Shown: piece by piece, positions 1 to 11,803 of the stretch
Numbering within the stretch: position 1 is the stretch's first letter
How the letters are laid out: each line of letters starts with the position of its first letter
From: Tenebrio molitor
Lineage: Eukaryota > Arthropoda > Insecta > Coleoptera > Tenebrionidae
Length of the DNA: 64,000 nt
Direction: 5' to 3'
Assembly: GCF_963966145.1 (NCBI RefSeq)
Contig: NC_091052.1
Span: forward strand, 7,378,001-7,442,000
Notes under the pieces: generated by a model
Told to the model about the DNA's origin: nothing
The model's input: the letters and a program-made list of their open reading frames with translations, nothing else
Databases searched by the model: none
Program-made: the position numbers and the translations under genes

Positions 1-1317
1 ACAACTGTTTCCGAAATTTTTAATTAAACATTTTAACGCCAAAGCCCGAAATAACGAAACTGCCTGTCAATTTTTACGATCCTCATTTGCAATTCTATTC
101 ATATAAAGTACGAGCGCGTCGTAACTGATTTCTAAATTACGAGGGGTGAATTGGTCTTCGGCCACTCGAGCAACCAATCGAATAATTTTATATGGTAGTT
201 GTGTTCGGCAGTTTACGAGACGATCTGTCCCCGATGCGTGATTCCCGTCCCTTTCCCTTAACCTCCGCACATTCGAATCATCCCCGAAAAAATATTTATA
301 CACCCCGCGACCCCCACGCACTTTTCCTCATACGTGACCTTTTAGGGCAGACACGTCGAGACGACGAATATTTCACTTTGTACGCTTTGTGCGGTTGATT
401 TAGGCCCGGCCAAATTAAAATCAGGATGGAAGGCAGGGGAGGACTGGACGGTTTTTCTTTGCAAAATTATAAAAGAACCAACCAGGCAAAAAGAGATTTA
501 TTCTAGTGACATTTTAAATTAAACTCGTCCCTAAAACCTGAGCCCTAATCAGAATACTTTCTATCTTCAAACTTCAAATATTTAAAACACCAAAAGAGAA
601 AAACAACGCTTATTTACATTCTTTACATTCAGTAATTTTCAAACCAGTACCAATTTAAATAGGTACTATTCCGGACACGGAATCATGGCCAACATGTTTA
701 GACATTTCTAAAAAAAATGATATAAACCAATCATTAGTGTCATTAGTAAATGACAAATATTATTAAAAATCACATTATCTTGTCACATCAAAAAATCAGG
801 GAAATGGCATTGTCGAGTGTCTGTCAACTTTTAAATAAAATTAAGCAATGATTCCAGAAAGATAGTACAAGGGTAAAATTATAAAAGCCAGTTTTCAAAT
901 TAAGAAAGTTAGAAGTGTCTCAAAACAATCTTTTTTTATTTTGCTTCCTTTTGATATTCAAATAAGTATACAGTCGCGAGCAATAAATTTTGGTCGTCTT
1001 TCTTTGACGTAATCGAAAATGCTCCATTGTAAAACAGTCGTAAATATCATAACCTATCATCATGTTGTATGACATTATATAATTGTCATTTTTTTCTCAT
1101 TTTTTTGACATTTTGTTGACATGGGCATAATCAGGCAGGGAAACGTTTTTAATTTGTGACAATCTAACCAAATTTTGAAATGACATTAACGACAGTAGCG
1201 ACAGTACTTTTGGAATTACTTTTAAATAAGTTATGAGTCAGATATCGAAACTGTGTTGGCTTTGATGGCGTAGCGCCTAGTCCGGGCCTGCTTTTGGAGA
1301 TTTGCCTGAAACCTTAC
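1..1317. other. Non-coding left flank, probably LHFPL intron
   Basis: This AT-rich stretch directly follows the splice donor of the exon at 1318-1484 on the minus strand, so it should be the start of an intron. I looked for the expected next LHFPL exon (rest of the third membrane segment, second outer loop, fourth membrane segment) on the minus strand and did not find it. It probably lies left of the window. A GC-richer patch at about 210-340 contains an 84-codon minus-strand frame with no family likeness. The segment 1060-1210 is rich in short TGACA and TGTCA words, which are common in insect transposon debris, but I could not define an element. Confidence 0.45.
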
Positions 1318-1484
1318 CTGCCGTAAGCTGCAAGGATCCAGCGACTCTGGCGGTCCCAGAATGAACTACGTAAGTTATGCAGCACGCCGCCGTAGCCGTT
1401 ACGGCAATGAGTAAGCTCAACGCACTTCCTGTTCCCACCAGAACCGTGCTCGCCTGCCACCAAGGGCTCGGAATGTCCCAAAAC
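1318..1484 (-). CDS. Internal exon of an LHFPL-family tetraspan membrane protein
   Basis: This is an internal coding exon of 167 bases on the minus strand. It begins after a TCCTCCGCAG acceptor in phase 2 and ends at a GTAAGG donor in phase 1, giving 55 whole codons plus split codons. The peptide opens FWDIPSPWWQASTVLVGTGS, continues through a long hydrophobic stretch (about residues 10-40, ending AACCITYVV), a short polar loop (HSGTARVAG), then LQLTA at the start of the next membrane segment. A polar 'IPS-WQA' entry into a membrane helix, a short inner loop, then 'R-AG-LQL-AG' is the pattern around the second and third membrane segments of LHFPL (lipoma HMGIC fusion partner-like) proteins. 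Known members act as small tetraspan partners of channels and receptors: LHFPL5/TMHS with the hair-cell mechanotransduction channel, LHFPL4 with GABA-A receptors. Family membership rests on recalled pattern, not a database hit. Which paralogue it is cannot be told. Neighbouring exons are not visible. Confidence 0.72.
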
Positions 1485-4400
1485 CTGCGGAGGAAGTTAA
1501 ATCTTAGTTTCTCCATAATTTACTTTGCATCTGAATCGGCCCGGGACCACTCGAATGGAAAGTCACCAGGATTAATTTTCTTCCCAACAAACTTTGATAT
1601 ATCTTATTATTACCACTAGGTAACTGTTCACTCGTGTGGAAATTAATTACGAAGACGAATGGGTCGTGTACCATCGCCGATTCGAAAAACAAACGAAAAA
1701 ATACAGAATCTGTACCAACCACAAACAGTTCATTTATCACTGGATTTGTTAATTTTAAGTTAAGTTGTTTAAAAATAGGAAAAGAAAAACTACCACGGAG
1801 GCATCCATCAGCTGAGTTTGTTCCGGCATCTGATTTAAAAATAAAAACTTTAGTTTCTGTTTTTCAAAATCACAAGAAAACATGACGAGCTTTCAAAGCT
1901 ATTACGCGATGTGTTACGAGTATAACGTATATTATTTTCTAAATTCACAGAAAGACTGATTAAATTATAAATGAGATCAATAAGAGAATCATAAACTGTT
2001 CAATATCTAAAAATATTTGTCTTGTCTTGAGTTCCAGCAACAACAAGTTAAATAAATCGCTTTACTAAGTTGCAACTTTGCTGAGTTTATATTTATGATT
2101 CGACCATCACACGTGTATTTTGAAAAATACCATAGGTACTTGTGATTGGTGAAACTTGCAGAATAAGTTTTTGATTGTACTGGATTGTAACTAAGTAGCA
2201 GTTAGAAACAAAAAAGAAAAGGGAGAAAGCAAAAAATGTGAAATAATCATGTCACTTAATTTTTTTCATGGCAACAAAATTAAAAGCAATGTCGATGATG
2301 AACGCTTGGGAACGGCAAAAAGTAAAGCTTTTAGGTGAATAATAACGTAGAATTCAGCGCAAAAGATTATTCTGTATAAAAATGTTGAAAGGAGTGAATT
2401 GACTACGATTATTGGAAAGTAACGCAACTCCTAAGCAGACGCCTAGATTGCTTCTCTAAATAAACTACAAGATTTCTTCGAATGTGTTCGGTCGGAGTGG
2501 CAAACAGAGTGCGGCAGAAAAGTTATCAAATGAAATCGGAAACTTGTGATAAATCTGCTGCCACCGAACCTGCCTGGTGGAGAAGGTCGACGATAATGCT
2601 AACTACTGTCTGGCATGATTAAAATGTTTGTGTTGTAGCTGGTGACTTTTTTCTTTGGAAGTGGGTCCGCTGTTTACCCCGGAGTGGGGCAAGAGAACGT
2701 CGGATAATGCTTTGACACGATTATGCATTAGCACGACTTTTGTTTGTAGTAAATCCGGAAAGCGTATCCCTAATTCACTAGTGCACGAGCCTTATGAAAC
2801 TGTGCCTTATCTAAGACAGACCTCGTAGTAAGTTGTGAAGAGACATTCATCAAGTTTTAATCCGCAACCTCACTCGTTCCAGCGATCTTCTATCTTTACG
2901 CCTCACAAGATCCGCATCTCATGCAATCTACCGACGCTAAATCATCAAATGAACTATGAACATTCCCGTTCCGGGCCTGATAAGGATGTGACTCGTTACC
3001 GGCAATTGCAGGCGCATCGCTGTGAAATTACGAGAGGAATCGCAGCGAATTTGATTAATTTCGGCGGAGTCCAATCGCGAACACCAATCAGAAGAAGAAA
3101 AAGAAGATCGGACGCGACAGCTTTGTCGCACCAGATCAAATGCGATGCCGCAGGAAGAGATACCGTTGTCCTACAAGAATTTTGAAGTTTATCAAATGTA
3201 ACTTCCACTCTCCCCGACGTTTATTTATTTTCACAACTCTACCAGAAACTATAAATCAACATAAGCAACGCCAGAAAAAACTTTTTCATAGTTTATGATG
3301 CGAATTGTTCAACACACGAATAGAGCAGTTATTTCAAATTAAGCAGGAAGAGTATCTGGAAGTTGCACCGCCAAGCTCAAGACCATGTATGTGGCAAACA
3401 CACTAATCGCAGCTTTTGGACGAAATCCAACCAGTGTTAAATAATGTCATTTCACAGTTTCGCTTCGATCTCTCTCAATTATCGGGATTTATTGCCCGGA
3501 AAACTAACACTTATCAGTTGATCTGGTGACATCTCGAATGCCGCATATGCAGCACCAGAGACGTGCAAATTCACCTCGGAGGGGTTTTACGATATTTGCC
3601 AAATTGCACAGAACGAACTGCTTTCTGTCTTTTGAAGTTATGCAAGTCTAGACGTGTTGCTTGTAGCAACGATTTCCAAGTTTCGTTGGAGAAATATTTA
3701 TCCTCCGGAGAGTGCTAACAGACGGAGGCCACTGACTTCATAAAACATTAAGCGTAATTTCCTTCAAGTCTTACTGCCACGTTTCGGTGACCCTAATTCG
3801 ATAATAACAAATTTATGCGGCTTAATTTGTTGACGTAGCATAGTTGGACGAATTAAACGCCATTTAATTCGCGGTCGCGAGGGTGACATTTTACCATTTA
3901 TTTTTAACTCGTTTCGTTTGTGTTCATTCCTCGCTCGCAGAAATAATAAGCATTTATTCTGCTGCACCAAATCCTGCATTTTAAGACTCCACCGGAGCAA
4001 TTTATCATTCTTCGACGGAGCGTACACGGAAATAAAAGATATCCAATATTAAATTCTGGACGTGATGTATAATTTTTCTTTTACTTTACAATGAACAGAA
4101 AAGCTAACTTTTCTATTGTGGAAAATTTGAAATCAGACCGTTTTCGTCGTATCGAACTCCACCGATACTATTACGATTTTAAACACCGACTAGAACGGAA
4201 TAATATAATGTAATAGGTTTTTAATTGTAAATGTTGCTCTACCAATTTTGGTACATAGTAATTACTTTCTGCTTTTATAAAAGCTCTTTCAAAAGAAATT
4301 ACAATAAAAAGCTCTCCCTGGAGCGTATTTTATTAAAAGGCCTTTGTTTAAAATGGAACAATTAGCAAATACATTTTTTTGTGCGATGAATAATTGAAAT

Positions 4401-4530
4401 TCTACACGAAGGTGTTTTACTTTATTTTCCTAAGGAAAATGACCTGTTTGACCAATTTTTTTGTAAAATGGACGTAACTACGTTATCAAACGACGCAGAT
4501 GCAAATTTTAATTGTTATTTGTGTTTTCGG
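1485..4530. other. Presumed intron or intergenic DNA; no exon recognised
   Basis: This lies upstream of the LHFPL exon on the minus strand, so an N-terminal exon could be expected here or further right. I saw none with the expected first helix and cysteine-bearing outer loop. The longest open frame, 2835-3185 plus (116 codons), is rich in Arg, His and Ser and looks like chance. A GC-richer patch at 2480-2720 has no repeat partner elsewhere in the window. The rest is AT-rich spacer. Confidence 0.5.
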
Positions 4531-4929
4531 GACGAGGCGTAGCCGAGGCTTAAACAGGCGAGAACAAAAGGCACTTTTTGGCAGAGATGTACTTACATTA
4601 AATTTTTTAGGCGACCGCACGAACTACAAAACAAAAGACATCACTGGAAGAATTACTAATTTATTAATACATACATATTAACAATTTTTTTAATAGTATT
4701 TGTTATCTATCAGCTTGACAACAAAACTAGAAATTTACTATTTGCAATACAATTAGAAACTTATTTACATAATTTATGGTGACATGACAATTATGGGTTT
4801 TGTCGGTTTCGTTGCTAACAGATGGCGCCACGGTCAGCGTCCTAAAAAGTACGTCCGAAAAAGAGTTACTTTTCGTCCGCTTTCGAGTATGTAAAATTAC
4901 TGTTTTCATTAAGAGTGCCTAAAAAATAC
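4531..4929. repeat. Dispersed repeat, copy A (about 400 bp)
   Basis: This block aligns along its whole length with 31684-32080 in the same orientation. Both begin with GAGGCGYAGCCGAGG, continue with ACAGGCGARRACAAAAGGCA and TTTTTTGGCAGAG, and share AATTTACTATTTGCAATACA, GTCGGTTTCGTTGCTAAC and GCCACGGTCAGCGTCC near the right end. An inner ATTTTTTAGGC at about 4603 is mirrored by GCCTAAAAAAT at the right border, which hints at inverted ends of a roughly 320-bp element with extra sequence to the left. It has no coding capacity. Transposon class is unknown. Confidence 0.85.
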
Positions 4930-5459
4930 CTTGCCTAACTAAAACTCAAAAACTTCTTCAAGCTTTCATAATTTAGTTTGCATAAATTTTATTGTTTTCA
5001 TGATTTATTGACACTATACTCTTACTTAACAATTAACTGAGAAAAAATAGCACTCTAAGCTGATGTCAGATCTTGCATCATTAATAATTACCAAAGATAA
5101 AGTGCAGACGGTGTCTGGTGATAATGCGCAGACTTATCTGTTTTTTCATTTAGTACAGTGATGTTTTGCATATAGATTAATTATTTGTGGAGAAATGCAA
5201 TTTACTAAACATCTAGAACCATCTAAATATTAATTTGCACCGATTCCATTTCGCCGTTTATACACGTCGCATTTGTAAATGGTTGTGTGTGAATAAATTA
5301 TAACCACTTCCCAGTGTTTGACGTATCCACCTTCAAATTTCAATATGAACGGAGTACCTGCCGCCAAGCTCTTCGATAAATCATTAATTTTGCGGGAGGT
5401 TTTTTCAGCAACTCTTTTCAAAAAAACACCTCCGCCACACAAATGAGTTTTGCGTGTTT
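4930..5459. other. AT-rich spacer; one small open frame
   Basis: No gene recognised. A minus-strand frame at 5230-5442 (70 codons) contains the smooth stretch SKSLAAGTPFILKFEGGYVK with ordinary codon use, but there is no acceptor or donor beside it and I know no matching family. Confidence 0.4.
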
Positions 5460-6330
5460 TTGTAATTAATCAAAGTCTGCTGTCCATAAGCGATACTGAA
5501 ACATTTCCCCAGATACAATAGTGAAAAGCGTCGGCTCGTTTCAAGTGTCCCGCCCGCCGTTAGATCCGGTGATTAGATAGGGGGCGCTAGTGTGGGACAG
5601 GTCGCCCGAAGAAATGAATCCGGTAGGGACGCGATATTTTTGAATAGGGATTTTAATTTTGAATGCTCCCCCTAAAAATATTTGCGCCCCTTTGTAGAAA
5701 CGCGCCATAATTAAGTTTGACGGTTTTCGGAATTCACCGCCCCGGAGCCAGGTGAATTAATTTGACATTCCGAAATCATAAAATTTTTTCGACGAAATCC
5801 GAGTCCCGGCAATCGTTAAACGTAACAAATTCGCCGTGTTTCCGCGTCGGTAATTAATTACCGTCGCAAGAAGCGGCGGAAAAGAGTTTTTTTGTTGCAC
5901 CTTTATACGAAATAAGTGAGTGGAGAAGATAAGGGCGCGCTCCTCGACGCGGACCAAGATAAGTCACATTTCTTCGAGGGAGGTTTATCTGGTCCCATCC
6001 CGTTCGGCGCCCCTTGCCCGAGCGACACGCTAAATTAGGCCCGACCGAAGTATCGTTAATATTCAATGGAGGCCGCCTAATTTTCCCTGAAGTCGTTCCG
6101 AAATTTCATTTTCGAATTGGCGCCGAAACGTACGGTCTTCCCCGGCCGAGGAATTGCTCGTGTTTACGGGACTATGTTAATAAAAACAATTTTGATGGGG
6201 GGCGGTTAGTGGGGGAGGGGCGTCGGTTGCGTCTTATTAGAAAAGTTGGGGATTCGCCGTACGAGTCTTAATTACAGGGAAGCTTTCAATCGGAGCATAA
6301 ATATTGATTAGGAGAGGATGGGAAGAGTGC
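5460..6330. promoter_or_regulatory. GC-richer island with GATA words and a homeodomain-like palindrome
   Basis: Base composition rises sharply against the flanks and no coding exon is recognisable, although two frames of 66-85 codons cross it. Inside are a perfect 16-bp palindrome CGGTAATTAATTACCG (5848-5863), two AGATAAG words (5927-5933, 5957-5963) and an inverted one (TTTATCT, 5984-5990), all three GATA words within 65 bp. Palindromic TAATTA is what paired homeodomains bind, and WGATAR is the GATA-factor site. Enhancer or promoter function is inference from word content only. Confidence 0.4.
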
Positions 6331-6810
6331 ATAAAACGGTTACTGAGTTCAACCAATGGCCTAAATGACATGTATTATTGATGAGACGCACGTTTTAAAA
6401 GGCACAAAGAGCTTTTGGGTACGCTGTGTTTACGAAATCATAAAATCATGCCGGAGACCCGGAATTGGGTTTAAAAATTGATGTTGAGTAAATATTCACA
6501 ATAGCTTAATTTTGTTCGTCAGGCCGGCTTTCAATTTTTACTAGCTCAACTGTTGATACCGATACATTGTACACTTAGGGCCTCATTAATTTAACATTTG
6601 ACTAACTGCTCATTACCTCCGACGTTAAACTATGCGCGTCTTTGTTTAACCACTTTTGCGGTAATTAAACTGCTCACGCCGAGGTGCAGCTAAAGACACT
6701 TCTCTATTGTTATTCACTCGTCGAGCTTTTGATACACAAAATCAACACAGTGGTCGACGTAAAGTTAGCAGAAAATATTTAAAAACTCATTAAATTTTTG
6801 AATATACAGT
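6331..6810. other. Spacer, nothing recognised
   Basis: Moderately AT-rich, without open frames above 60 codons, repeats shared with the window, or convincing splice sites. Confidence 0.5.
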
Positions 6811-6873
6811 GCATTTTTTTTAACTGTTGCCATATGGAATTGCATGGTAAAACTTGTACCCCCTGTTAACTTT
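6811..6873 (+). repeat. Direct-repeat fragment of the 7035-7739 transposon interior
   Basis: This segment (GCATTTTTTTTAACTGTTGC, then GGAATTGCATGGTAAAA and CTGTTAACTT) matches 7350-7413 inside the neighbouring element at about 85 percent identity in the same orientation. It lies outside that element's terminal repeats, so it is probably the relic of a second, older insertion of the same family. Confidence 0.8.
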
Positions 6874-7034
6874 TGTTCTGATGAAAATATTCAAACCATT
6901 TTTAGAACAAAGTTGGAAGATTTTTTAAATTATCGGATAGATTACAATTCAATATCCTAAACTGTTGAAAAAGTTGTGAAAAAAATATTTTCTAGCGCGC
7001 CGGAATAATAGTACGTCGAGCGGTCGCCAGAATA

Positions 7035-7739
7035 GCGTCCCTGTCGGCTCAACCAGCACCTGATCATCTCCACTTTTGACTTTTGTCACTTTCATTTAAA
7101 AAATAGCGAGATCTCCTGGAGGCTATGATTAAATTAGCTTTTGGAAGGCAGAACATGTAAACATTTATTTATTAAAAAAAAAAAAAAACGTTAACGCACA
7201 AATAACTCAAAAAATTAACAGAAATGATTAAAGGAAATGTTCAAAGTGTTTTCCTTCGACTGCTAGACAATGTCCTAAGCGATCTTGAAAATTTCTTCGC
7301 GTGTTATTCTTGTCCTTAATTCCTCCACAGTTTCGGGTTGACCTCTTATGCGTTTTTTTTTAACTGTTGCCGTAGGGAATTGCATGGTAAAAATTAAACC
7401 CTCTGTTAACTTACGATCCACTCCAGACTTGGTGCAAATTTTTATTTTTGTAATAAATCATTAATAAGTCTATGTAATGCATACTATTTGAACAACGAAC
7501 GACAAGCAGTTTTATTTTACTAATTTTACTCTTCAAAGTTGAAATTAATGAACGTAAATAATTTGACAAAAAACGTAGTAGGCGATAAGGGAACAAAAAT
7601 TAGGTTTCATATTTTAATTTATTATTTATTTTCATCATAGCCTCGAGGAGATCTCGCTATTTATTTTTTAAATGAAAGTGACAAAAGTCAAAAGTGGAGA
7701 TGGTCCGGTCTCAGGTTCTAGTTGAGCCGACAGGGACGC
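7035..7739. mobile_element. Tc1/mariner-type element with long inverted repeats, TA target duplication
   Basis: The ends read TA|GCGTCCCTGTCGGCTCAAC and the exact reverse complement GTTGAGCCGACAGGGACGC|TA, giving a TA duplication typical of the Tc1/mariner superfamily. The inverted arms extend inward about 95-100 bp (to about 7129 and from about 7634), including TAGCGAGATCTCC and its mirror image. The interior holds a decayed piece of transposase on the minus strand and an A14 run near 7173. At 705 bp, with a frame-shifted fragment only, it is non-autonomous. Confidence 0.88.
7228..7352 (-). pseudogene. Broken C-terminal fragment of a Tc1/mariner (IS630-type) transposase
   Basis: Read on the minus strand, one frame gives QPETVEELRTRIT and a shifted frame continues RNFQDRLGHCLAVEGKHFEH then Phe-Leu-stop at 7228. 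A block 'ETVEELRTRI', then 'RL--CL-V-G-HFEH-L-stop', is the usual C-terminus of Tc1/mariner and IS630-like transposases in arthropods. The two blocks lie in different frames, so at least one frameshift separates them (near 7297-7300), and the catalytic DDE/D region is absent. It cannot encode a working enzyme. Its position inside TA-flanked inverted repeats supports the assignment. Confidence 0.72.
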
Positions 7740-9999
7740 TATCATCATATCATTAGTGACATTTAAAATTGATAATAATGAGACTCATTCACTATTTTCT
7801 TCCGGAAAAGTATATTCATTTTTTCCTTGAAAACTGTATTTAATGCGTTTATTTCGTTAATTTTAATTATCATTTCAAGCACTTGCTAATAGAATATTTG
7901 AATAATATTTATTTGACTTGTAACAGTTAAAAGCGAGGTAGTTGTAGAACGAGTAATTGTAAAGAATTGTTTTGAGGTATCATTACTCACCTCTGAAAAG
8001 CTAAAAACCTTTTGTTAAATTGCACCGAATGCATAGTTTGGCGCAATTTAAATTGTAAAAGAGAACGATTACTTGCTTCTCGTTTTGCGCTACTTTAAAT
8101 ACAATTTTTAAAATTCCACCATCTGGCTCTGACGAAATGGAATCATGTTTATAAATGTTGTTTGGTTTAAAAAACTGCGTCGTCTTGAAAGGCAGCAATG
8201 ATCAACAGCAAGATTAACTACAAAATTAGTAGTTGTCATTAATAAGCTAGCCAGAAGTAATTTGAAGTTCTCAATCAAATTTTAATTTAATTTCTGAAAG
8301 GTTCGTAGCATGCCCTCGAGTAAAATCTCTATTGTGGCTTCCAATTGTGCATAGAAAGTGAAACCATTGTGTTAAGTCTATTAGTGCTGATAGAGTAGTG
8401 AAGATATTGTTCGGCAACGTGCTTACATTATATATTTAGAATAAATGTAAACATAATAAATCTGTCAAGGGGTTGTGTTCTTTAAACACAATAGATATAG
8501 ACGTCAGTGCCAGTTGCAGACATTTAAAACCAGCCGAAATAAACTGGGGTACGGATGCAAAGAGCTTAGAATTAATGGTTCCATCAATCTTCTTGGCCCG
8601 ATAATAGATAATTTTATTCCAGCTTCGCTGGTTATAAAATAATAACAAGTGGGGGAAAGTGTAAAGTAAATTTGACACCAATTCAGTTGATGGCAAGGCG
8701 GTTCAAGTGTCATCGAGCAAATCAGACACTGTCTTATTAATTTTGTTTTCAACAAACGTGAATTAACACAAACAAAAACATTTTGAGTGATCGCAACAGA
8801 GTTTTATTTTGTTTTTGTTTATCACATCCATTGTATCGTAAATAAATAATGGTACGATTTTGTTTCGATTGCAATAACTAGCTTCATTTAGCGCGAGTTA
8901 CAACTGGCTAGTTTCAAATTTAGTAATTTGTAATTTTATTGCGAGAATTTATTTGTTTTTTTCAAACGCGCGCACCGCAAATGTACGCTCCGTCAGAATC
9001 CTTGCTAATTTGACAACCACCATTTCGCATTTCGCCATTACAAATAGATAGGTGTAGCTGATGGATGACCACTGTAAATCAGTATCACTGCCAACGACAT
9101 GCCCTCAATCACGCATTGATTGGTGGCCAGTATGCTAATGTTAAATCTTAATTTAGCAAACCAGATTTACGACCAATTCTGAATATTTTGAATTTTCTTT
9201 AACGTTTTATCATTATTATAAATTAATGTCTGTCTGTGGAACTCTTATTATAACGTTATCTGCCCCAAAGGGTTTACTAATTGGATACTCCCCAAGATTT
9301 TACTGCTATAAGATCTATTTAATCTTCTTGTCGGAGATAAAATTAATTTTTACTCTTAAGAAACTTCGTTCCCTTGAAAAATCCTAAAACCAGAAACAAA
9401 AAGACTTTTTCTAAGTCCTAATTAAAAAACGCTAAAAAATCTCACACTTTCGTACTCATTTTTTCTTGTCGGATTAATTGGGTTACTGAAATTAGACTCT
9501 CTTGTAAGACCCAAAGCGAAATTGTTTAATTAAAAAAATTAATGAAGTATTAATTAAATAGAAATAATTGAGTTTGTTATGTGTAGGTAAATGAAACATT
9601 ATCCATTCATTTATTACAGCTATGGGCAAATAAATCTTTTTAATTTAACTAACTAGTCAGCTTGCGCTATTTCCAGCAAACTGACAGCACGGTTTTGAAT
9701 TTATAATTATTAATTACTAAATGATAAAATTTAATAAATTATGCATAATACAGCAACAAAATCAACGAGCAGATTAAATTAATGTACAATCAAATGTGCA
9801 ACAGTAATTCTTCAAATATTAATTTTGATGCAAAAAAATTTAGATGATGATCAAACTCCAGAAGAAAGGGTGTTAAAGGAGTAAGTTGTCAACAAAAAGA
9901 AATAAGTTACCAAAATAAACATTTTCGTTGATTTCGCATATATTTTTTTGGATTTTATGGTGCTGTTCCATGTGAATAATAATGATTTTTAATCTCTGG
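7740..9999. other. AT-rich spacer, nothing recognised
   Basis: Long AT-rich stretch with only chance-like frames (for example 8436-8696 and 8504-8755 on the minus strand). A slightly GC-richer, homopolymer-free patch at 8960-9140 could be conserved non-coding DNA, but there is no direct evidence. No repeat from elsewhere in the window is found here. Confidence 0.5.
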
Positions 10000-10950
10000 T
10001 GCCAAAACCCGGCCTAATCTCGTCGTTTAGGATGGATTACAAATTAAAATAGGCTCAAACATAAGTTCCGGAAATTACAATAATGGCCGTGAATTATTAG
10101 GGATGTGGAGATTTACATTCAAATAATGCTCCGGTGAACATATGGTGACAAAAGGGATCCGTCCCAGCAAACTATTAATCAGAATAATTCAATCTAGGTG
10201 AAATTTTGTGATGAATCCGCCCTAAATCGTTGTACACACTCCGAATTCGGCCTTTATGAGGGAAATTTAAAGATAACAGTCGTAAATTGGGTCACGATGT
10301 AATTTGGCCAATTTCGAGGCGTTCGATGCAAGAACACTAAGGATTAGTATTTGGAGCAACATGATTAGGCTCACGCTGAAAACCAACTCTTTGACGGTGC
10401 GTTTGCAGATTTATGTATGAATATTAATTATTATTAGTGAGGCGGATGAGCTCGCAACTCCATATTTAATTGGCCGCACTCCGTTTTCGACCGGAGTTTC
10501 GCGCACTAGATCAGCCCGGATCGCTTGAATGACATTCAATTAAATATTTTTTTATTTCGTTAATCTCCATCGAAATCTACTTCTCCGTGTTGTTATCAGG
10601 TAAATTGGCAGCGTCGTGTGATTAATCGAACACTCCAACTGTTTCACATCAGCTGCAGATGAACAAATTGGACGTTATTAGCTCGCTCCTGTTTCCCTTG
10701 ACTGTCCCTTTCAGTTAATTATTATGGTAATGTCTTAATTACCGATGGAATTCCACTTGATTATCTCAAAGAGCCCTCTGGTTGTGTTGAACGAACGTCT
10801 CTTGTTCTGATTTTTGAAAAGATTGATGAGGAACTTCCCAAAGGAAGTAATGTAAGATATTGCATCTGACTGCCAACACCAAGCGTCTCTCTGGTGCATT
10901 TAATCAACAGTCAGATATCTTCTCTGCCCGCCGTTGTATTGCCAACGTTG
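10000..10950. promoter_or_regulatory. GC-richer non-coding island, enhancer candidate
   Basis: Balanced composition without coding frames, rich in ATTA/TAAT words (for example ATGAATATTAATTATTATTA at about 10418) and carrying a GC-rich core at 10470-10540 (CCGTTTTCGACCGGAGTTTC). It resembles the 5.5-6.3 kb and 34.0-35.3 kb islands in texture. Regulatory function is inference. Confidence 0.28.
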
Positions 10951-11582
10951 TAATTGTAAACAACGTAACAGAAATTAATTCACTTTGATCTATTATTAAC
11001 CGAAACGAATAGAATTTTGCTTCATTGATTTGGGTTTTAATCAACTGTGCATTCTCATGCAAAACGCTGCACTTGTTAATTAAAACATTGTAAAAATTGC
11101 ACGATTTTGTGCCACAATCGTTTTAGTATAACATGTTTTTATACGAAGTTTATCCGGACAGACAATTCTAACAAAATCAGTCTGTTAGATTTATAATTTG
11201 GATACGAGATTTACTCAGACAAGGAATTTGAATTTGAATAAACGAATCAATATTATACACATTCAGTGGTGCAGCTATAAGTAAAAACTTGTCCGCAAGG
11301 CATGTTTACTTTCTTCATTTCCACGGTTTCTGCAGTTTACATTTTGCCAATTTTCCGTCTTAATTGTAAAGATACTCAGCCACAAGAAAATCGATACTGT
11401 TTACATTTAAACTATTTAAAAAACAACAAAGATATGGACATGTCTTTAATTGTTTCGCCGTATCTGCTATTCTCGCAATTTTTTATTTTTCCAATTTCTG
11501 GTGTAAGTGTTCCATGATTGCTTTTGTTTTCTTTGATTTACCATAATAACTTTAATAAAATCACATTTATAAACAACAAATA
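10951..11582. other. AT-rich spacer, nothing recognised
   Basis: Apart from a chance-like frame at 11302-11517 plus (71 codons), nothing is seen. Confidence 0.5.
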
Positions 11583-11803
11583 CAGGGTCATTATAAATGA
11601 TTGTTCCATCGCAGTTGGCGTTGAAAACCCACACAAATTTGGGATGTGCCGCTAGCTTCGCAACGTTAGACAAACTAGTAGATAGACAAATTTACACTAC
11701 CGCCAGCAGCGATGCTAGTCTCACTCATGTTATAAAGCTTGCGGCACATTCAACTACATCACCAACGCCTACTGCGATGAAACAATCATTTATAATGAGC
11801 CCG
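11583..11803. mobile_element. MITE with about 42-bp inverted repeats, TA target duplication
   Basis: The left end TA|CAGGGTCATTATAAATGATT continues GTTCCATCGCAGTTGGCGTTG. The right end, read inward on the other strand, is TA|CGGGCTCATTATAAATGATT then GTTTCATCGCAGTAGGCGTTG. The 221-bp element has no coding capacity. The open frame across it (11597-11806) is a by-product of the repeats. TA duplication and a CAGGG terminus suit a Tc1/mariner-mobilised MITE. Confidence 0.9.

Noticed and set aside
2835..3185. 116-codon plus-strand frame as a gene
   Set aside because: No domain, no splice or start context, composition equals the surroundings.
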